Source of the DNA: an uncultured Lachnospiraceae bacterium
GTDB lineage: Bacteria > Bacillota > Clostridia > Lachnospirales > Lachnospiraceae
Length of the DNA: 53,492 nt
Direction: 5' to 3'
Assembly: GCA_910586275.1 (NCBI GenBank)
Contig: CAJUIM010000004.1
Coordinates: 1-53,492 of the forward strand
Both the position numbers and the translations under genes were made by a program. This document shows, in pieces, positions 1 to 7,573 of the stretch; the stretch's first letter is position 1; every line of letters begins with the position of its first letter. The notes under the pieces are model-generated. The model saw only the letters and a program-made list of their open reading frames with translations. It ran no database searches and was not told the DNA's origin.

Positions 1-71
1 TGCTCTGAACGGAAATGCCGGCGCAGGCATAAAGCCGAAAATTGATTTCCGTGGTGCCGGAAAATAAACTA

Positions 72-100
72 TTTACAAGAAAAGAAATGTGTGCTATGAT
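72..100 (+). promoter_or_regulatory. Probable SigA promoter of rpsO
   Basis: TTTACA (72-77) and TATGAT (95-100) are separated by exactly 17 bases, a near-consensus vegetative promoter. Transcription would start near 107 and give rpsO a leader of about 120 nt. Long rpsO leaders in other bacteria can bind S15 for autoregulation; no specific S15-binding fold was established here. Confidence 0.7.
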
Positions 101-228
101 AGCGGAGTATGAAAATTGCTGCCGGCTGTGGTTCCGGACAGCAGCAGAAGAATTTGCCGATACTCAGATATGGGAAGACTCCGACCCTGACTTAGTATCC
201 GGCGTAAAGAAAATCAGGAGGGAAGACA

Positions 229-495
229 ATGATTTCTAAGGAAAAGAAAACAGCGATTATCAATGAGTATGCAAGGTCGGAAGGCGACACCGGCTCACCG
301 GAAGTTCAGATTGCAGTGCTTACGGCAAGGATTCAGGAACTTACCGAGCATCTGAAAGCCAACCCGAAGGATCATCATTCCAGAAGAGGGCTTCTGAAAA
401 TGGTCGGCCAGAGAAGGGGCTTGCTTGATTATCTGAAGAATAAGGATATTGAGAGATATCGTTCTTTAATTGAAAAGCTTGGAATCAGGAAATAA
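229..495 (+). CDS. rpsO: 30S ribosomal protein S15
   Basis: The 88-residue product is the normal S15 length. It carries the S15 signature: the N-terminal helix with the GDTGSPEVQI segment (about residues 19-28), the KDHHSRRGLLKMVGQRR stretch (about 47-63) and the C-terminal LIEKLGIRK. S15 binds the central domain of 16S rRNA early in 30S assembly. The start is fixed by a strong AGGAGG-type ribosome binding site just before ATG 229. The gene is followed by a rho-independent terminator and then pnp, the usual rpsO-pnp order. Identification is secure. Confidence 0.98.
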   Translation: MISKEKKTAIINEYARSEGDTGSPEVQIAVLTARIQELTEHLKANPKDHHSRRGLLKMVGQRRGLLDYLKNKDIERYRSLIEKLGIRK

Positions 496-508
496 TGGTA
501 AATGTAGG

Positions 509-547
509 GGCGGATACCGGCCGGAGAGTTATGGTGTCCGCCTTTTC
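509..547 (+). terminator. Rho-independent terminator after rpsO
   Basis: A 10-bp stem (509-518 with 533-542, one G-U pair) and a 14-nt loop is followed by a T-rich run (TTTTCCT). It can end rpsO transcription or act as partial read-through control before pnp. Confidence 0.75.
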
Positions 548-628
548 CTCATAGTATTGTTTTTGGCAATTGCATGCTGCCGCCGATGATGCGGGCAGCT
601 AACAGGGCAGATGGGATATTCCGAGACC

Positions 629-666
629 ACTGATAAGGATATGCGGCGCAGCGTATTTTTATCAGT
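629..666 (+). promoter_or_regulatory. Long hairpin in the pnp leader
   Basis: ACTGATAA (629-636) pairs perfectly with TTATCAGT (659-666). Inside it ATATGC (639-644) pairs with GCGTAT (651-656), with one G-U pair, around a 6-nt loop. The stem lies about 70 nt before the pnp start. In E. coli a leader hairpin cut by RNase III mediates pnp autoregulation; a similar role here is inference from position only. Confidence 0.5.
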
Positions 667-733
667 AGTTTCGGCATCTCCTGTTTTGCGGATACTCTGG
701 GGAAAACAGAACAGCAGGAAGGAGAATTAGGAT

Positions 734-2833
734 ATGGAGAAAAATTATAAGACATTTACAATGGAACTGGCCGGAAGGACGCTCCGCGCGGATATCGGAA
801 GGGTGGGAAAACAGGCCAACGGCTGTGCGTTCATGCAATACGGGGAAACTACCGTGCTTTGTACGGCAACGGCTTCGGACAAGCCTAGGGACGGGATTGA
901 CTTCTTTCCCTTAAGCGTGGAATATGAAGAGAAGCTGTATTCCGTGGGTAAGATTCCAGGCGGCTTTAATAAGAGGGAAGGAAAAGCGTCGGAAAATGCC
1001 ATTCTTACCAGCCGGGTCATCGATCGTCCGATGCGCCCCCTTTTCCCGAAGGACTACAGAAATGACGTGACGCTGAATAATATGGTAATGAGTGTGGATC
1101 CGGCATGCCGCCCGGAACTGGTAGCCATGATCGGGGCAGCCATCGCTACGTCTATTTCGGATATTCCTTTTGACGGTCCCTGTGCAATGACGCAGGTGGG
1201 AATGATAGACGGGGAGTTTGTCATCAACCCGTCGCAGGAGCAGTGGAAAGTGGGTGACTTGAATTTAACGGTTGCCTCCACCAGTGAAAAGGTCATTATG
1301 ATTGAGGCCGGAGCCAATGAAGTTCCGGAGGATACAATGCTGGAAGCAATCTATAAGGCGCATGACATCAATCAGACTATCATTGCGTTCATCAATCAGA
1401 TTGTGGCGGAAGCAGGAAAAGAAAAACATGAGTATACCAGCTGTGCAGTGCCGGAGGAAATGTTTCAGGCAATGAAGGAGATTGTGCCGCCGGAAGAAAT
1501 GGAAGAAGCGGTGTTCACCGATGAGAAGCAGGTCCGGGAGGAAAATATAAGAAAGATTACGGAGAAGTTTGAAGAGGCATTTGCCGAGAACGAGGAGTGG
1601 CTGCCTATTTTAGGGGAGGCGGTATATCAGTATCAGAAGAAGACGGTGCGTAAGATGATACTGAAAGATCACAAACGCCCTGACGGACGTGAGATTACGC
1701 AGATCAGGCCTCTGGCGGCGGAAGTGGATCTGATTCCCAGAGTTCACGGCTCGGCTATGTTTACCCGCGGGCAGACACAGATCTGTACGGTGACCACATT
1801 GGCGCCTTTATCCGAAGTGCAGAGAATCGACGGTCTGGACGAAAACGAAGTGAATAAGAGATATATGCACCATTATAACTTCCCTTCCTATTCGGTGGGG
1901 GAGACAAAACCGAGCCGGGGTCCGGGACGGCGTGAAATAGGGCATGGAGCTTTGGCAGAAAGGGCTTTGGTGCCGGTACTTCCGTCGGAGGATGAATTTC
2001 CTTATGCCATCCGCACGGTATCCGAGACCTTCGAGTCCAACGGTTCTACTTCCCAGGCATCTATCTGTGCATCCACCATGTCGCTGATGGCGGCAGGCGT
2101 GCCTATTAAGAAACAGGTGGCAGGCATCTCCTGCGGTTTGGTAACCGGAGAGACGGATGACGATTATATTGTGCTTACGGATATTCAGGGATTGGAAGAC
2201 TTTTTCGGGGATATGGACTTTAAGGTGGCAGGTACCCATGAAGGCATAACGGCAATCCAGATGGACATTAAGATTCACGGACTGACAAGGCCGATTGTGG
2301 AGGAGGCCATCAGGCGGACGAAGGAAGCCAGAGAATATATTCTGAACGAGATTATGACGCCGGCCATTGCGGAACCGAGGAAAGAGGTAGGGGCTTATGC
2401 GCCGAAAATTATATCGATTCAGATTGACCCTGAAAAAATAGGGGATGTAGTGGGACAGCGCGGAAAGACAATCAACGAGATTATTGCCCGCACCGGCGTG
2501 AAAATTGATATTACGGACGACGGCAAAGTGTCCATATGCGGAACGGATGCATCCATGATGGACAAAGCAGTGGAGATGGTGAAGGTCATTACTACGGATT
2601 TTGAAGAAGGACAAGTTTTCAAAGGCGTGGTTGTGAGCATTAAGGAATTTGGGGCATTTATTGAGTTTGCTCCGGGCAAGGAAGGCATGGTTCATATTTC
2701 CAAGATTTCCCGTGAGAGGATTAACCGTGTGGAAGATGTGCTCACTTTAGGGGATAAAGTTACGGTAGTATGTCTGGGAAAAGATAAAATGGGAAGAACC
2801 AGTTTTTCCATGAAGGATGTGGCACAGAAATAA
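734..2833 (+). CDS. pnp: Polyribonucleotide nucleotidyltransferase (PNPase)
   Basis: This 699-residue protein is a 3'-5' phosphorolytic exoribonuclease that degrades mRNA and, with ADP, can polymerise RNA. Two RNase PH domains are visible: about residues 10-140 (with MQYGETTVLCTATASD) and about 310-540 (with KRPDGREITQIRPL and the FTRGQTQ segment). A KH domain follows (DPEKIGDVVGQRGKTINEI, about 560-620), then a C-terminal S1 domain (GVVVSIKEFGAFIEF, about 630-695). Length matches the family. A GGAAGGAG-type site precedes ATG 734. It follows rpsO across a terminator and a leader hairpin, suggesting an own or read-through transcript with post-transcriptional control. Confidence 0.98.
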   Translation: MEKNYKTFTMELAGRTLRADIGRVGKQANGCAFMQYGETTVLCTATASDKPRDGIDFFPLSVEYEEKLYSVGKIPGGFNKREGKASENAILTSRVIDRPMRPLFPKDYRNDVTLNNMVMSVDPACRPELVAMIGAAIATSISDIPFDGPCAMTQVGMIDGEFVINPSQEQWKVGDLNLTVASTSEKVIMIEAGANEVPEDTMLEAIYKAHDINQTIIAFINQIVAEAGKEKHEYTSCAVPEEMFQAMKEIVPPEEMEEAVFTDEKQVREENIRKITEKFEEAFAENEEWLPILGEAVYQYQKKTVRKMILKDHKRPDGREITQIRPLAAEVDLIPRVHGSAMFTRGQTQICTVTTLAPLSEVQRIDGLDENEVNKRYMHHYNFPSYSVGETKPSRGPGRREIGHGALAERALVPVLPSEDEFPYAIRTVSETFESNGSTSQASICASTMSLMAAGVPIKKQVAGISCGLVTGETDDDYIVLTDIQGLEDFFGDMDFKVAGTHEGITAIQMDIKIHGLTRPIVEEAIRRTKEAREYILNEIMTPAIAEPRKEVGAYAPKIISIQIDPEKIGDVVGQRGKTINEIIARTGVKIDITDDGKVSICGTDASMMDKAVEMVKVITTDFEEGQVFKGVVVSIKEFGAFIEFAPGKEGMVHISKISRERINRVEDVLTLGDKVTVVCLGKDKMGRTSFSMKDVAQK

Positions 2834-2855
2834 GAAGCAAGAAGTTAGGAAATAG

Positions 2856-2886
2856 AAGTTCCCGCCGTAAAAGGCGGGAACTTTAT
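2856..2886 (+). terminator. Rho-independent terminator after pnp
   Basis: A perfect 11-bp stem (2856-2866 with 2873-2883) with a 6-nt loop is followed by a short T run. It ends the rpsO-pnp unit. Confidence 0.8.
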
Positions 2887-2900
2887 CAGAAAGCATATGA

Positions 2901-2951
2901 AAAAGGCGTTAACGGTGAACCGGAAAAAAGGTTCTGCCGCTGACGCCTTTT
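2901..2951 (-). terminator. Terminator of grcA (minus strand)
   Basis: AAAAGGCGT (2901-2909) pairs with ACGCCTTTT (2943-2951), with additional internal pairing (GAACC with GGTTC). Read on the minus strand the hairpin ends in a T run, so it most likely terminates grcA, with possible bidirectional action against pnp read-through. Confidence 0.6.
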
Positions 2952-2964
2952 ATATTATTTATAT

Positions 2965-3210
2965 TCAGATGGCTTCATGGAAGGTTCTGCTAATTACGTC
3001 AGACTGCTGTTCGGGTGTCAGCTTAATAAAGTTCACGGCGTATCCGCTGACCCGGATGGTAAGCTGGGGATAGTTCTCGGGATGTTTCTGTGCATCCAGA
3101 AGTGTATCTCTGTTCAGCACATTGACGTTCAGATGATGGCCGCCTTTTGTGGCATATCCGTCCAATAAATTCACTAAGTTATCTACCTGTGCCGTATTTG
3201 TTGCTGCCAT
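2965..3210 (-). CDS. grcA: Autonomous glycyl radical cofactor (GrcA-like)
   Basis: The 81-residue protein resembles the C-terminal tail of pyruvate formate-lyase, with the glycyl-radical loop RVSGYAV (radical glycine at residue 56) and the end QQSDVISRTFHEA. GrcA/YfiD proteins replace the oxygen-damaged glycyl-radical segment of pyruvate formate-lyase, restoring activity after oxygen exposure. The start was moved to the ATG at 3210 because AGGAGGAAATAATT lies immediately upstream; the longer frame to 3234 would bury this site. It stands alone, divergent from spoIIIAA, with its own promoter, two palindromes and terminator. A truncated pflB pseudogene was considered and rejected because start, stop and signals are all intact. 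Confidence 0.88.
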   Translation of the reverse strand: MAATNTAQVDNLVNLLDGYATKGGHHLNVNVLNRDTLLDAQKHPENYPQLTIRVSGYAVNFIKLTPEQQSDVISRTFHEAI

Positions 3211-3238
3211 AATTATTTCCTCCTTATATTTCAATAAT

Positions 3239-3292
3239 AGTAATTGTTACTGTTTCTAAAATAATAATATCATTTTAGAATGAATTTGTCTA
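3239..3292 (-). promoter_or_regulatory. grcA promoter with two operator-like palindromes
   Basis: On the minus strand TAGACA (3292-3287) and TATTAT (3269-3264) are spaced by 17 bases. A perfect 7-bp inverted repeat CTAAAAT-N9-ATTTTAG (3256-3278) covers the -10 box. A second one, AGTAA-TTG-TTACT (3239-3251), lies just downstream. The arrangement suggests repressor control, perhaps redox-linked given the gene; the regulator is unknown. Confidence 0.5.
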
Positions 3293-3324
3293 TATGAAAT
3301 TAAAAAAAGCCAAAGGAAAAAGAG

Positions 3325-3352
3325 TCATAACCTGGCTTTAGCCACATATATT
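3325..3352 (+). promoter_or_regulatory. SigE-type promoter of the spoIIIA operon
   Basis: TCATAA (3325-3330), a 14-nt spacer and CATATATT (3345-3352) fit the mother-cell SigE pattern (roughly TCATATT-N14-CATACAAT). It lies 30 nt before spoIIIAA, which is SigE-dependent in Bacillus subtilis. Confidence 0.65.
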
Positions 3353-3382
3353 AGGATAAAGGAGAAAGAAAGAGGTGGGCAG

Positions 3383-4336
3383 ATGGCGGCGGCGGAAGAA
3401 ATTTTGCGCATATTTCCTGATTATATGAGATATTTGTGGAAAAACGCAGCCCAAAAGGCAGAGGGACTGCAGGAGATCCGTCTTCGGACAGGCCGGGAGA
3501 TTATTGTGGTGATGAACGGCCGGGAACGGTTCTTGGACAAGGCCGGGCAGATTGTCCCGGATGTAAAAACTGCCGTGCGGGTAACGGAACAGGATATGGA
3601 GGCTATTCTGAATCATATTTGTGATTATTCGGTCTATGCTTTCAGTGATGAAATACGGCAGGGATTTCTGACGATGCCGGGCGGGCACCGGGTAGGGATG
3701 GCAGGACAGGTTATCTTAGAGGAAAACGGCACGGTACGGAATATGAAACATATCCGTTATATGAATATCCGAATTTCCCACGAGATAAAAGGCGCGGCGG
3801 ATTCGGCCATGCCTTACCTGTATGAAAACGGGAAACTGCTGAATGCCTTGCTGATATCGCCGCCGGGCTGCGGGAAGACTACGCTGCTGCGGGATATGAT
3901 CAGACAGATTGCGGACGGCAACCGTTTTGCGGGGGGAATGAATGTGGCGGTGGTGGATGAAAGATCGGAGATTGCAGGATGTTATATGGGATGTCCGCAA
4001 AATGACGTAGGCATGCGGACGGATATTCTGGATGCCTGCCCGAAGGTAATCGGAATGATGATGTTATTGCGTTCCATGTCGCCGCAGGTGATAGCGGTGG
4101 ACGAACTGGGAAGCGGGGAAGATATCCGTGCCGTTGGTCAGGCGATGCAGTGTGGCAGCCGTATTTTGGCCACTGTCCACGGCGATTCGCTGCAGGAAAT
4201 AAGGGAGAAAGATTTTCTGGAAGATTTTATCCGCCGTCAGTTATTCGGGAGGTATATTATATTGGGCAAAACGGAAGGCGTGTGCAGAATAGAGTCTATT
4301 TATGATAGAGGATTCCGGTTATGTTACGGCTCTTAG
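3383..4336 (+). CDS. spoIIIAA: Stage III sporulation protein AA (ATPase)
   Basis: This 317-residue protein belongs to the secretion-ATPase superfamily and is thought to power the SpoIIIA-SpoIIQ channel between mother cell and engulfed forespore. The Walker A loop PPGCGKTT is at residues 160-167 and the Walker B-like segment VIAVDELG is near residue 235. The typical N-terminal part with YSVYAFSDEIRQGFLTMPGG lies around residues 82-101. Length is normal. A GAGGTGGG site precedes ATG 3383. It overlaps spoIIIAB by 16 bp and is the first gene of the eight-gene operon behind the SigE-type promoter. Confidence 0.96.
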   Translation: MAAAEEILRIFPDYMRYLWKNAAQKAEGLQEIRLRTGREIIVVMNGRERFLDKAGQIVPDVKTAVRVTEQDMEAILNHICDYSVYAFSDEIRQGFLTMPGGHRVGMAGQVILEENGTVRNMKHIRYMNIRISHEIKGAADSAMPYLYENGKLLNALLISPPGCGKTTLLRDMIRQIADGNRFAGGMNVAVVDERSEIAGCYMGCPQNDVGMRTDILDACPKVIGMMMLLRSMSPQVIAVDELGSGEDIRAVGQAMQCGSRILATVHGDSLQEIREKDFLEDFIRRQLFGRYIILGKTEGVCRIESIYDRGFRLCYGS

Positions 4337-4839
4337 GGATAGCCTGCCTGACGGTGGGTTGCACGGGGCTTGGCTGGTGTTGGAAGGACAGGCTGAAAAA
4401 AGGGCTGGAGGAACAGTATCAGGTATGGCGTATTTTAAAGATGATGGAAAATGAAATTACATACAGCCGGGCACCGCTGCCGGAAGCGTGCCTGCGCATT
4501 GCCGCAAGGGTGCAGGAGCCGTACCGGGAGGCGTTCGCGGGGATACATAGGGAAATGACGGCCAATTGCGGGGCAGCGTTCGATACGGTATGGAGGGGGC
4601 AGATGGAAAAATGTACGGGCAGTTCGGCACTGCCGGCGGAGGAAAAGAAAAGGCTGCTGGAATTGGGGAACTGTGTGGGATTTATGGACGGACAGATGCA
4701 GGCGCACATACTGGAACAGCAGATCCGCCGGCTGGAACTTTCCATCGGCAAGCAGGAAAAAGAAATGGCGGACAAAGGCAGGGTCATTATGAGCCTGAGC
4801 ATAATGGGCGGGGTTATTATCGGCATTATATTTATTTAA
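4321..4839 (+). CDS. spoIIIAB: Stage III sporulation protein AB
   Basis: The 172-residue protein has a hydrophobic N-terminus (LLGIACLTVGCTGLGWCW), a charged helical middle and a C-terminal hydrophobic segment (VIMSLSIMGGVIIGIIFI), the layout of SpoIIIAB, which resembles type II secretion GspF-like proteins. It is a mother-cell membrane component of the SpoIIIA complex. Start at 4321 lies inside spoIIIAA (16-bp overlap), implying translational coupling. It is followed by an unusually long 90-bp gap with a hairpin before spoIIIAC, whereas genes in this operon are otherwise tightly packed. Confidence 0.93.
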   Translation: MLRLLGIACLTVGCTGLGWCWKDRLKKGLEEQYQVWRILKMMENEITYSRAPLPEACLRIAARVQEPYREAFAGIHREMTANCGAAFDTVWRGQMEKCTGSSALPAEEKKRLLELGNCVGFMDGQMQAHILEQQIRRLELSIGKQEKEMADKGRVIMSLSIMGGVIIGIIFI

Positions 4840-4880
4840 GGACTGTTCAGAAATTATTTTGCAGTCGGTACGGGACAGGC

Positions 4881-4909
4881 ATGCAAGAGCCGGCGGTTCC
4901 GGTTTGCAT
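4881..4909 (+). repeat. Hairpin between spoIIIAB and spoIIIAC
   Basis: ATGCAA (4881-4886) pairs with TTGCAT (4904-4909), and an inner CCGG pairs with CCGG. The hairpin ends shortly before the spoIIIAC ribosome binding site (GGAAGAAAGG). It may stabilise or process the transcript, or be a small inserted palindrome; it has no clear T run and is not a convincing terminator. Confidence 0.4.
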
Positions 4910-4929
4910 TTTGGAAGAAAGGCATGGTT

Positions 4930-5130
4930 ATGGTTATGGACGTTGGGCTGATTTTTAAGATTGCGGCAGTAGGCATATTGATTACGATACTGAGTCAGGT
5001 ACTGAAGCATAGCGGCAGGGAGGAACATGCATTTCTGATAAGCCTGGCAGGGCTTATTCTGGTACTGACATGGATAGTCCCTTACATTTATGATTTGTTT
5101 GCCATGATACAGAACTTATTTGAACTCTAG
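4930..5130 (+). CDS. spoIIIAC: Stage III sporulation protein AC
   Basis: This 66-residue protein has two transmembrane helices (about residues 6-25 and 37-57) separated by a short charged loop (LKHSGREEHA), the standard SpoIIIAC form. It is part of the SpoIIIA membrane channel apparatus. Three in-frame ATGs are available at 4924, 4930 and 4936. The AAAGG at 4918-4922 gives best spacing to 4930; homologues usually begin close to the 4936 position (MDVGLIF). The stop TAG is directly at the edge of a palindromic repeat that separates it from spoIIIAD. Confidence 0.92.
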   Translation: MVMDVGLIFKIAAVGILITILSQVLKHSGREEHAFLISLAGLILVLTWIVPYIYDLFAMIQNLFEL

Positions 5131-5225
5131 AGCGTGTTTGAAAATTGCTTTCCGGCAGATGTGCGTCACAATTTGCGGGAAAATTGTGCCAAAGGAAGGG
5201 CACATGGCGGAAGGAAATTCCCGCA
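5129..5225 (+). repeat. Palindromic repeat, copy A (between spoIIIAC and spoIIIAD)
   Basis: The first 31 bases match the element at 51301 with only about two differences. Copy A has an inner hairpin CACAATTT/AAAATTGTG (5167-5188) and arms around GATGTGC/GCACAT that pair on the outside. Its right arm is degenerate. It begins at the stop codon of spoIIIAC. Having two copies at unrelated loci, both inside otherwise compact operons, suggests a small mobile palindromic (MITE- or REP-like) element. Confidence 0.65.
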
Positions 5226-5303
5226 GAGGGCAGGGGAAAGATAATCTGGCATGGAGGCGCAGGAGAAGGCATCTGCGGGGAAGAAAGGAGCATGGTCATT
5301 CTT

Positions 5304-5690
5304 ATGGATGTGTTGAGAATCGGGATCTTGGGCATAGTCGGTGTCATGCTGGCGTTGCAGTTTAAGGCAAACAAGCCGGAATACGGCATTTATATCGGTT
5401 TTGCCGTCAGCCTGCTGATTTTTTCTTTTGTAGTGTCCGGGCTTTCTTCTATATTTGAAAGTATGGGGATTATGGAGAAATATATCGGTTCCGACGGGAC
5501 TTATTTTTCCGTTTTACTGAAAGTGATCGGGATTACATATATCTGTGAATTTTGCTCCGGCATATGCAGAGATGCAGGATATGGGTCCGTTTCCGGTCAG
5601 ATAGAGATATTCGGCAAATTGTCGGTGTTGGCGGCGGGAATGCCGATTTTGCTGGCAATTATTCAAAGTATTCAGGAGATTGCAGGATGA
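5304..5690 (+). CDS. spoIIIAD: Stage III sporulation protein AD
   Basis: The 128-residue hydrophobic protein has about four membrane segments: MDVLRIGILGIVGVMLALQF at the N-terminus, IYIGFAVSLLIFSFVVSGL, a middle segment around FSVLLKVIGITYICEF, and LAAGMPILLAIIQSI at the end. This fits SpoIIIAD, a component of the SpoIIIA channel complex. The AAAGGAG at 5284-5290 is too close to the ATG at 5292 and spaced 13 nt from the ATG at 5304, so 5304 is preferred. An open frame extends upstream to 5145, but that part lies in the palindromic repeat and is not expected to be translated. The stop overlaps the spoIIIAE start (ATGA). Confidence 0.92.
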   Translation: MDVLRIGILGIVGVMLALQFKANKPEYGIYIGFAVSLLIFSFVVSGLSSIFESMGIMEKYIGSDGTYFSVLLKVIGITYICEFCSGICRDAGYGSVSGQIEIFGKLSVLAAGMPILLAIIQSIQEIAG

Positions 5691-6871
5691 GGAAAATGTG
5701 GTGGATGCTGTTTATTGTCTGTTTTCTTTCCTTTATAGTGTACAAGCCGGCGTATGCGGAAGCGCTGCATGCCGGGACGGGGCGTGGGGGGCAGTCATAT
5801 GCCGCGGGAGAGTCCGTGGACTTAGGAAGTGTGTGGGGACAGTATGATTTAGGGGAGATCAGCAGGGGTCTGGAAGAGATGCTTCCGGATTACCGATGGG
5901 ATACACAGGAGATTCTGAACCGCATTCTGCAAGGGGAAATCTTTGCGGCAGTGGGACTGGTGTGGGAAGGGATAAAAGGGACGCTGGGAGCGGAATTGGC
6001 AGGGCTGAAAAATATCTTTGCGGCAATATTGATATTGGGGATTGTTTCCGCGCTTTTTTCTAATTTTTCGGATATTTTTCAGAATCACCAAGTGGCGGAC
6101 ATTAGTTTTTACTTTTTGTATCTTCTGCTGATGGCAGTTCTGATGAAGACTTTTCTGGCGGCATCGGGAATAGCTTCCGGAATGGTGGCGGATATCGTGC
6201 TGTTCATAAAGATGTTCATTCCCACTTATTTTATGGCAGTGGGGGCGGCACAGGGGCCGGCTTCGGCAATCGTCTATTACCAGTTTATGCTGCTGCTGGC
6301 TTACGGCGTGGAAAAACTGCTGTCCTCGGTTTTGCTGCCGATGATTTACAGTTATGTGCTGCTGGCGCTTATGAACGGTGTGTGGGCGGAGGAACGGCTT
6401 ACGCTGCTGCTGGAATGCCTGAAGAAGGGAATCGGCCTTGGCCTGAAAGTGGCATTAGGGGCGGTGACATCTCTCAGTGTTTTTCAGTCCATGATTACGC
6501 CGGTTCTGGATTCGCTGCAGGGAACTGCCGTAAAAAAGGCCATTTCCGTAATACCTGGTATCGGGAATCTGGCGGAAGGGGTGACGGAGATGGTCGTTGG
6601 CTCTGCAGTGCTGATTAAGAACAGCATCGGATTGCTTTTATTATTGCTGCTGCTGGCAATCTGTCTCGTGCCCTTGGCGAAATTATTCCTTATTGCATGT
6701 GTGATGAAGGGCAGCGCGGCACTGGCAGGGATTGTCAGTGACAGGCGGATTACCGGATGCACCGACCGGGTAGGGGACGGAAGCCTGCTGCTGTTCCGGA
6801 CGGCATTTACCGCAGTGGCCCTGTTTCTTATAGTGATTGCCGTAGTGGCATATACTACCGGGAAGATATAG
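5687..6871 (+). CDS. spoIIIAE: Stage III sporulation protein AE
   Basis: The 394-residue protein starts with a signal peptide (MRKMWWMLFIVCFLSFIVYK, then PAYAEA). It then has a long set of membrane helices (for example IFAAILILGIVSALFSNFSD, YFLYLLLMAVLMKTFLAA and the C-terminal LFLIVIAVVAYTTG). This matches SpoIIIAE, a polytopic SpoIIIA channel component whose signal peptide is cleaved in Bacillus. ATG 5687 overlaps the spoIIIAD stop (ATGA) and has a GGAG about 8 nt upstream; the longer upstream frame overlaps spoIIIAD and is rejected. Length is typical of the family. Confidence 0.95.
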   Translation: MRKMWWMLFIVCFLSFIVYKPAYAEALHAGTGRGGQSYAAGESVDLGSVWGQYDLGEISRGLEEMLPDYRWDTQEILNRILQGEIFAAVGLVWEGIKGTLGAELAGLKNIFAAILILGIVSALFSNFSDIFQNHQVADISFYFLYLLLMAVLMKTFLAASGIASGMVADIVLFIKMFIPTYFMAVGAAQGPASAIVYYQFMLLLAYGVEKLLSSVLLPMIYSYVLLALMNGVWAEERLTLLLECLKKGIGLGLKVALGAVTSLSVFQSMITPVLDSLQGTAVKKAISVIPGIGNLAEGVTEMVVGSAVLIKNSIGLLLLLLLLAICLVPLAKLFLIACVMKGSAALAGIVSDRRITGCTDRVGDGSLLLFRTAFTAVALFLIVIAVVAYTTGKI

Positions 6872-6880
6872 GGGGGGGAT

Positions 6881-7504
6881 ATGAGCGGAAATTTTCTGGA
6901 TTTTATGAAAGGCATCGGTATTTTTATATTATGCGCCCAAAGCTTTATGCATTTTGCCGCAGGCAAAACATATGAGAAATATGTGAAACTGCTGATCGGA
7001 GTGATGATTCTTGCACAATTCATCGTTCCGGTGAGGGCACTGTTCCTCGGTTCGGAAAATGCCCAGATGTGGGATGAAATAGAGCATTTCCGGGAGGAAA
7101 TGGAACGCATGGCAGAGGAAGCCGGTCAGGATGCGGCTGCGGCCATGGAACGGGGCGGGGCAGATCCGGGGGCGGGGAGGGTGAAGAGCGCTGTGGAGGA
7201 AGAAATGAAAGGACGGATTGCGGAAGTCGCCGGTTCCTGCGGATGGGTGGCACAAGAGGTAGAACTCTCGCAAGAACCGCCCCGGATAATGATAAAAGTG
7301 CGCAGGGAAGGGAATGGGGAAGAAGAGAGGAAGAAGATAAAAATAGATAAAATAGCGGCAGGGACAGGAATGGGGCAGGATATCGAAGATTTGCCGGAGT
7401 ATCAGGAAGAGAGGCTCGGTGATCTGCGGGAAGCTTTTGCCAAAGCAATCGGCGTGGATGCGGACTATGTGGAGGTCATTGCGGAGGAAGGAAAGAACCG
7501 CTGA
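6881..7504 (+). CDS. spoIIIAF: Stage III sporulation protein AF
   Basis: This 207-residue protein has two N-terminal transmembrane segments (FMKGIGIFILCAQSFMHFA and LLIGVMILAQFIVPVRALF). A Glu/Ala/Gly-rich soluble domain follows and ends with FAKAIGVDADYVEVIAEE, the pattern of SpoIIIAF. The soluble part is thought to form a ring in the space between mother cell and forespore. It follows spoIIIAE by 9 bp with a GGGGGG-type site before the ATG. Confidence 0.9.
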   Translation: MSGNFLDFMKGIGIFILCAQSFMHFAAGKTYEKYVKLLIGVMILAQFIVPVRALFLGSENAQMWDEIEHFREEMERMAEEAGQDAAAAMERGGADPGAGRVKSAVEEEMKGRIAEVAGSCGWVAQEVELSQEPPRIMIKVRREGNGEEERKKIKIDKIAAGTGMGQDIEDLPEYQEERLGDLREAFAKAIGVDADYVEVIAEEGKNR

Positions 7505-7573
7505 GCGAAGAGGCTGTTATGGATGTTTCAAAGACACGGATATGCCGCAGGAACGAAAATCAGGGAGGCTGAT

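Noticed and set aside
2..67. Open frame from the window edge ending TAA at 67
   Set aside because: It could be the end of an upstream gene (ribF is common there), but only 21 codons are visible and no family feature is recognisable.
42..239. 65-codon open frame overlapping the rpsO start
   Set aside because: It covers the rpsO promoter and leader, has no ribosome binding site and runs into rpsO; it is most likely chance.
1808..2695. Long open frame on the minus strand within pnp (295 codons)
   Set aside because: It mirrors the pnp coding frame, has His/Arg-rich composition typical of antisense shadows, and no signal.
2965..3210. grcA considered as a pflB pseudogene fragment
   Set aside because: It has an own promoter, ribosome binding site, ATG, stop and terminator, and matches the free-standing GrcA family length.
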